64,000 nucleotides of DNA from Wenjunlia vitaminophila DSM 41686. GTDB taxonomy: Bacteria > Actinomycetota > Actinomycetes > Streptomycetales > Streptomycetaceae. Positions 60,545 to 64,000 of this stretch are shown here, one piece after another. The translations under genes were made by a program, and so were the position numbers. Positions within the stretch are counted from its first letter, which is position 1. Each line of letters starts with the position of its first letter. The stretch is taken from positions 1 through 64,000 of the forward strand of contig NZ_KB904654.1 in assembly GCF_000380165.1 (NCBI RefSeq). Direction: 5' to 3'. Below the pieces are notes generated by a model. That model saw nothing but the letters and a program-made list of their open reading frames with translations, was not told where the DNA came from and ran no database searches.

Positions 60545-62370
60545 AGCTGGTCCACCCTATGTCCCCGGTCCGACACCGCGTGGGGAGCGGGGGCGAACAG
60601 GGGGTTCGGAACCGTCCCGTGGACCGCGGCGTGGGGGCGCTCCGGCCGGTCCCGGTAGCCGTCGAGCAGGAGTCGGTTGCGGTTCAGGCAGAGCCGGTCG
60701 ATCCTCGGGGAGAGCAGCGGGTACTGGTCGAACCGGTCGGCAAGCTCGGGGAAGCGCTCGTGGTGGGCCAGGACCTCCTCCCGCAGCAGGGCCCAGAACG
60801 CGTCCTCCGGGAGCCCCGCCTGGTCGGCCAGGAGCGGCGCGAGGTAGCGGAAGACGCCGACGAAGAGGCCCGAGTGGATGAACTGCGGCAGGAACTCCGG
60901 TGCTTCGCGCAGCAGGACCGCGCTCACGTCGTCGGGCATGGCGGTGAGTTCGGGAACGGGTGCGGCGCTGACGTTGACGTCGTCCACGAAGTCCTTGACG
61001 GCGAGCCGGACGGGCACGTCGTGGTCGTCGAACACCACGATGGTGTTCTCGCCGTGGGGGGAGAACACCAGGCCGTAGCGGTACAGGAAGCGCAGCAGCG
61101 GCGGCAGCAGGGCGTGGAACAGCCGGCGTGTCCACTCCGTCGCGGGGAGCCCCGAGCGGGCCACCAGTTCGGCGGCGAAGGAGCGTCCGGCGCCGTCGGT
61201 GTAGAGCAGGGCGGCCAGGGTGCGGGCCCGCTCCCCCGGCTCGAGGTGCACGTCCACCGGCTCCCGCCAGATGGCGCCGAGCAGTTCGCGGTACTGGTAG
61301 GGAACGCCGGGGACGTCCTCGAGTGCCCGGTGACGGACGGCGATCGACGCGGTCTCGCCCAGCAGCACGACCCGGCACTCGTCCCGCAGGAACGGGTCGG
61401 CGTCGCGGAGCGCCAGCACCCAGGAGGTGACGGCCGGGGCGGCCAGGGTGCGCTCGGTCGGCAGCCCGCGCCAGACCAGGGTGTTGAGGACGGAGAGCGG
61501 CAGTTTGACGGTTCTGCGGTGCCGCCGGCTGACGTTGAGGAAGGTGCGCACGGACTGCTGGGGCAGGCGCAGGTCCGGGTCCTCCGGCAGGGGGACGATC
61601 CGGTAGTCGGCGACATCGGCGGCGAACAGTGGGAGCAGGGTCTCGTCCCACTGCCAGGGGTGTACCGGCAGCCAGAGGTAGCGGGACGGGTCCCCGCCGA
61701 CGTCGCGGACGGCCGCGGCGAAGCCCTCCCGGGTGGCGGGGGCCAGCTCCTGCGCGTAGAGGCGGTCGGCGTCGAGCCCCGGCACGCCGCGGTACTCGGC
61801 GATGTCGCGGTGCACGGCGATCCACGGCAGCCGGGTGGGGCGCAGCGCTTCCGGCGCCCAGTGGTGGGCGTCGGAGGCGGAGAACCCCAGGCGTCCCTTG
61901 TTGGGCACGATCCACGGGTGGCCGGTCTGGTGGCCCTCGAGGTCGGCGTACTCGTAGCGGGCGAGTTGGGCCACGGTGGGCGCCTGGGCGAGGAGCCGGG
62001 TGTCCGCGACGAGGGTGGCGGACAGTTCGCGGACCAGGTGTCCCGCGGTGTCGTCGGTGATGCCCAGGGTGGTGCGGGCGTCCAGCAGGAACGTCAACGG
62101 GTCGTCCGCTGGTCGGCCGTCGCGGCGCACCGAGTCCGGGGCCACCCGCCAGCTCCCGTAGGCACCGCGGCGGGCCAGGAACCGGTACTCCACGCCGGAC
62201 TCCAGCCTGACCTCGTACTCGCGGGCGCCGCCGGGCCCGGCGGCGCCGTCCCTGGCGAGGGGGTGGAGGAGTTCCTCGTAGGCGAACTCGGCCAGGGCCT
62301 TGGCGAGCATCCCCCGCCCTGCGGTGCGCCAGTTCGTTCCGGTGAGGTGGTCGGGACGGAAGAGCGGCAC
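60541..62370 (-). CDS. IucA/IucC-family siderophore synthetase
   Basis: A 609-residue NRPS-independent siderophore (NIS) synthetase that adenylates a carboxylate and condenses it with an amine or alcohol. Family motifs include GHPWIVPNKGRLGFS near residue 172, LPVHPWQWDETLLP near residue 237, KLPLSVLNTLVW near residue 290, HGENTIVVFDD near residue 470 and KDFVDDVNV near residue 490. The C-terminus resembles the FhuF-like iron-binding region. Substrate type (DesD-like or citrate-type) cannot be settled from this gene alone. The next gene encodes an acetyltransferase and the one after that a second synthetase, so this is a hydroxamate- or citrate-type siderophore operon. Its stop overlaps the start of the DinG-like gene. 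Confidence 0.9.
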   Translation of the reverse strand: MPLFRPDHLTGTNWRTAGRGMLAKALAEFAYEELLHPLARDGAAGPGGAREYEVRLESGVEYRFLARRGAYGSWRVAPDSVRRDGRPADDPLTFLLDARTTLGITDDTAGHLVRELSATLVADTRLLAQAPTVAQLARYEYADLEGHQTGHPWIVPNKGRLGFSASDAHHWAPEALRPTRLPWIAVHRDIAEYRGVPGLDADRLYAQELAPATREGFAAAVRDVGGDPSRYLWLPVHPWQWDETLLPLFAADVADYRIVPLPEDPDLRLPQQSVRTFLNVSRRHRRTVKLPLSVLNTLVWRGLPTERTLAAPAVTSWVLALRDADPFLRDECRVVLLGETASIAVRHRALEDVPGVPYQYRELLGAIWREPVDVHLEPGERARTLAALLYTDGAGRSFAAELVARSGLPATEWTRRLFHALLPPLLRFLYRYGLVFSPHGENTIVVFDDHDVPVRLAVKDFVDDVNVSAAPVPELTAMPDDVSAVLLREAPEFLPQFIHSGLFVGVFRYLAPLLADQAGLPEDAFWALLREEVLAHHERFPELADRFDQYPLLSPRIDRLCLNRNRLLLDGYRDRPERPHAAVHGTVPNPLFAPAPHAVSDRGHRVDQL

Positions 62371-62432
62371 GGTGTCTCCTCGGTGTCGGGACTCACGGGT
62401 GGAACCGGTGCTCGGGGCTCGGCGGCGGTGGC

Positions 62433-63086
62433 TCAGGGCGGTGGCCCGAGCAGGTGGCGCAGCGGCCGTTCCCTCAGCATCAGAGCGGCCCGTTTGTCGG
62501 GGAGTTCGATCTCCTGGGAGTAGCGGAAGCCCGCGTTGAGGAAGGCAGCGACGGACGGGGTGTTCTCCACGGCCGGCTCCGCGACCACCCGCTCACACCG
62601 GGCGCGGTGGTCGAACACCAGGTCGGCCACCGCTCGCAGCAGCGTCGTGCCCAGCCCCCGGCCGCGCTCGGCGGTCCGTCCGAGCAGCAGGTGCACGCCG
62701 GTGTCGTGCGGCCTGGCGGGATAGTGGCCGGCCAACGGGTCGAGGTCCGCCCGGTACAGCTCCCAGTAGCTCCCCGGCACGCCGTCGAGCACCCCGAGGC
62801 AGGGCACGCTGCGGCCGTCGCCGTCGAGTTGGGCGGCGAGGTGGGCGCGTGTGACGTCGGCGGGCCCGGCGAGCTCCCAGAACGCGGCGACGGCGGGGTC
62901 GTTCATCCAGCCGGTGATCAGGTCCAGGTCGCGGGAGAGGTCCACCGGCACCAGCGTGAACGTTCCGCGGCGGGTGCTGGCGGACCCCCAGGAGGCGACG
63001 TCGTCCAGCGGATCGGCGTCGCCGGTCCCGGGGCCCGGGACCCGCACGCCGGTCCCACAGCCCTGCCGCCGCTGCCCCCCGGTCAC
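62433..63086 (-). CDS. GNAT acetyltransferase of the siderophore-biosynthesis type
   Basis: A 217-residue N-acyltransferase resembling the AlcB/IucB/DesC type that acylates an N-hydroxyamine such as N-hydroxylysine or N-hydroxycadaverine. The GNAT core begins TFTLVPVDLSRDLDLITGWMND. The acetyl-CoA loop is LGRTAERGRGLGTTLL near residue 130, and ENTPSVAAFLNAGF follows near residue 185. The GTG start overlaps the upstream synthetase stop (GTGA). The first roughly 35 residues are Gly/Arg-rich and probably dispensable. It lies between two IucA/IucC synthetases. Confidence 0.82.
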   Translation of the reverse strand: MTGGQRRQGCGTGVRVPGPGTGDADPLDDVASWGSASTRRGTFTLVPVDLSRDLDLITGWMNDPAVAAFWELAGPADVTRAHLAAQLDGDGRSVPCLGVLDGVPGSYWELYRADLDPLAGHYPARPHDTGVHLLLGRTAERGRGLGTTLLRAVADLVFDHRARCERVVAEPAVENTPSVAAFLNAGFRYSQEIELPDKRAALMLRERPLRHLLGPPP

Positions 63087-64000
63087 TCCGCGCCCCGGGC
63101 GAGCGGGTTGGGCACGGTGACGTAGACGGACTGCCCGTCCACCGGGCCGACGAGTTCGTCCAGGCCGTGCAGCCTGGTCAACAGGTTGGCCTTGCAGCGC
63201 AGGGTGGGTGAGTCGAGCAGACGTGCGGGGAAGGTGGACCGGCCGGCCGCGGCGCCGGTGAGGAAACGGCGGAAGGCGGCCAGCAGGACCCGTTCGTCGG
63301 CGAGCCGCTGCGCGCCGAACGAGCCGATGAGGCCGAGGACGTTGTTGATCCCCAGGTAGTAGGCGAACCGCTCGTCGGCGACGGCGTCGGCGACGAAGGT
63401 GTCACTGGCCGTGCCGATGCCCGGGAGCCGGGTCTGGAGGTCCTCGCGGCGGGACTCGCGGTAGTAGTAGCCCTGGTTGTCCCGGTACGCACCACCCACC
63501 GGCCAGCCGTCGCGGTCGAGGCGGACCAGGGTGTTCTGTTGGTGGGCCTCCAGGGCGACGCCGGCCTCCCCGTCCAACCAGAGCACGGGCAGGACGACGC
63601 GGTCGAGGTAGCGCAGGAACCACTCCGTGGCGACCGCGGGGGCCGGGCGTCGGGTGCGCGCGGCCAGGCGGCTCACCAGCACCGCCAGCCGGGAGCGCAG
63701 CTCGGTCGCGGGGCGACCGGGCCAGGGGCGGGGCGCGGTGAGTCCGGCGACGCAGACGACGTCCTCCCCGGGCCGGAACGGGTTGTTCCGCAGCACCACC
63801 GCGAAACCCGGGTCCGGCTCGGGATCGGCCACCGTGAGCCAGGCGGGGTCGCGGACGACGTCGAACCCCGGGTGCGCGGCGTGCCACTGCCGGGCCAGGC
63901 CGGTCCGCAACAGCCGGTGCACCTCGAGTCCCCGGCACAACTCCTTGGGCAGGTTCTCCCGACGGGAGTTGGTGATCCGCAGGGCGAGGGAGAGTTTGGG
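63083..64000 (-). CDS. IucA/IucC-family siderophore synthetase, N-terminus cut by window end
   Basis: The visible part is the C-terminal 305 residues; the gene continues beyond base 64000. The frame remains open to the window edge with sequence KLSLALRITNSRRENLP, conserved in NIS synthetases, so ATG 63940 is internal and not the true start. Further motifs are EAHQQNTLVRLD near the middle and YYRESRRED. Its stop overlaps the acetyltransferase start. Two synthetases in one operon usually cooperate in stepwise condensation on one citrate or dicarboxylate core; the operon may also extend to upstream genes not visible here. Confidence 0.88.
   Translation of the reverse strand, partial: PKLSLALRITNSRRENLPKELCRGLEVHRLLRTGLARQWHAAHPGFDVVRDPAWLTVADPEPDPGFAVVLRNNPFRPGEDVVCVAGLTAPRPWPGRPATELRSRLAVLVSRLAARTRRPAPAVATEWFLRYLDRVVLPVLWLDGEAGVALEAHQQNTLVRLDRDGWPVGGAYRDNQGYYYRESRREDLQTRLPGIGTASDTFVADAVADERFAYYLGINNVLGLIGSFGAQRLADERVLLAAFRRFLTGAAAGRSTFPARLLDSPTLRCKANLLTRLHGLDELVGPVDGQSVYVTVPNPLARGAE

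Noticed and set aside
59132-62523. Long plus-strand frames across the DinG-like and siderophore genes
   Set aside because: Composition-driven antisense frames; the minus strand carries clear helicase and IucA/IucC motifs.

Overview
The window is very GC-rich, densely coding DNA from a filamentous actinobacterium. The gene set (whiH-like GntR regulator, hrdB-type sigma factor with a Lys/Ala-rich N-terminus, sepH, DUF3710, DUF4193, DUF4192, DUF3093, DUF5998, class II NrdJ with NrdR, actinobacterial LexA) and the GTGAGCGAGCC-type intergenic repeats suggest a Nocardiopsaceae-like genus, but this is inference. From memory, gene order follows the Streptomyces coelicolor block running from the lexA/nrdRJ region (about SCO5800) to dut (about SCO5868). 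I therefore used conserved synteny as well as motifs for several names (cutRS, sepH, whiH, parC/parE).

Layout. 0-5 kb: DUF3710-dut-thioesterase operon, a divergent SDR, and envelope or unknown proteins. 5.7-10 kb: the redox-type two-component system cutRS, a 56-residue protein, and a secreted I36-like/FG-GAP protein. 10-17 kb: inositol phosphatase, ferrochelatase, an MFS transporter coupled to a sugar-lactone oxidase, sepH, and a rhodanese. 17.4-18.1 kb: a modular repeat array with no credible gene. 18-27 kb: VOC protein, phosphatase-superfamily enzyme, DUF5998, a GNAT/ADP-forming acyl-CoA synthetase fusion, HPr, and an M16 peptidase pair. 27-36 kb: convergent topoisomerase IV genes, a zinc-ribbon protein, a trypsin-like protease and the principal sigma factor. 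36-40 kb: WhiH-like regulator, an ABC transporter fused into one chain, and an NrtR-like Nudix regulator. 40-46 kb: DUF4192, a RecQ helicase with a phosphoribosyltransferase-like tail, an unknown protein and an orphan SF1-helicase C-domain protein. 46-52 kb: rnhB, ADP-ribosylglycohydrolase, a DHFR-like reductase, a Ser/Thr kinase, and a hydrolase/TetR pair. 52-57 kb: nrdR-nrdJ and lexA, divergent. 57-64 kb: sugar isomerase-like protein, a DinG/XPD-type helicase, and an NRPS-independent siderophore operon cut by the window end.

Themes. Genome maintenance recurs: topoisomerase IV, RecQ, RNase HII, the SF1 fragment, RNR and its repressor, LexA and a DinG-like helicase. Development and envelope control are also present (sigma factor, WhiH, SepH, CutRS). 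Many convergent gene ends carry near-perfect GC-rich hairpins. Several promoters carry readable operators: a LexA box, a pair of NrdR boxes 31 bp apart, a nested palindrome whose outer arms are perfect DnaA boxes, TetR-type repeats and short palindromes.

The least explained items are: a small inverted-repeat element present twice and both times inserted exactly at a TAG stop codon; the 17.4-18.1 kb hairpin-module array; and the RecQ-PRTase / orphan SF1 neighbourhood with its DnaA-box palindrome.
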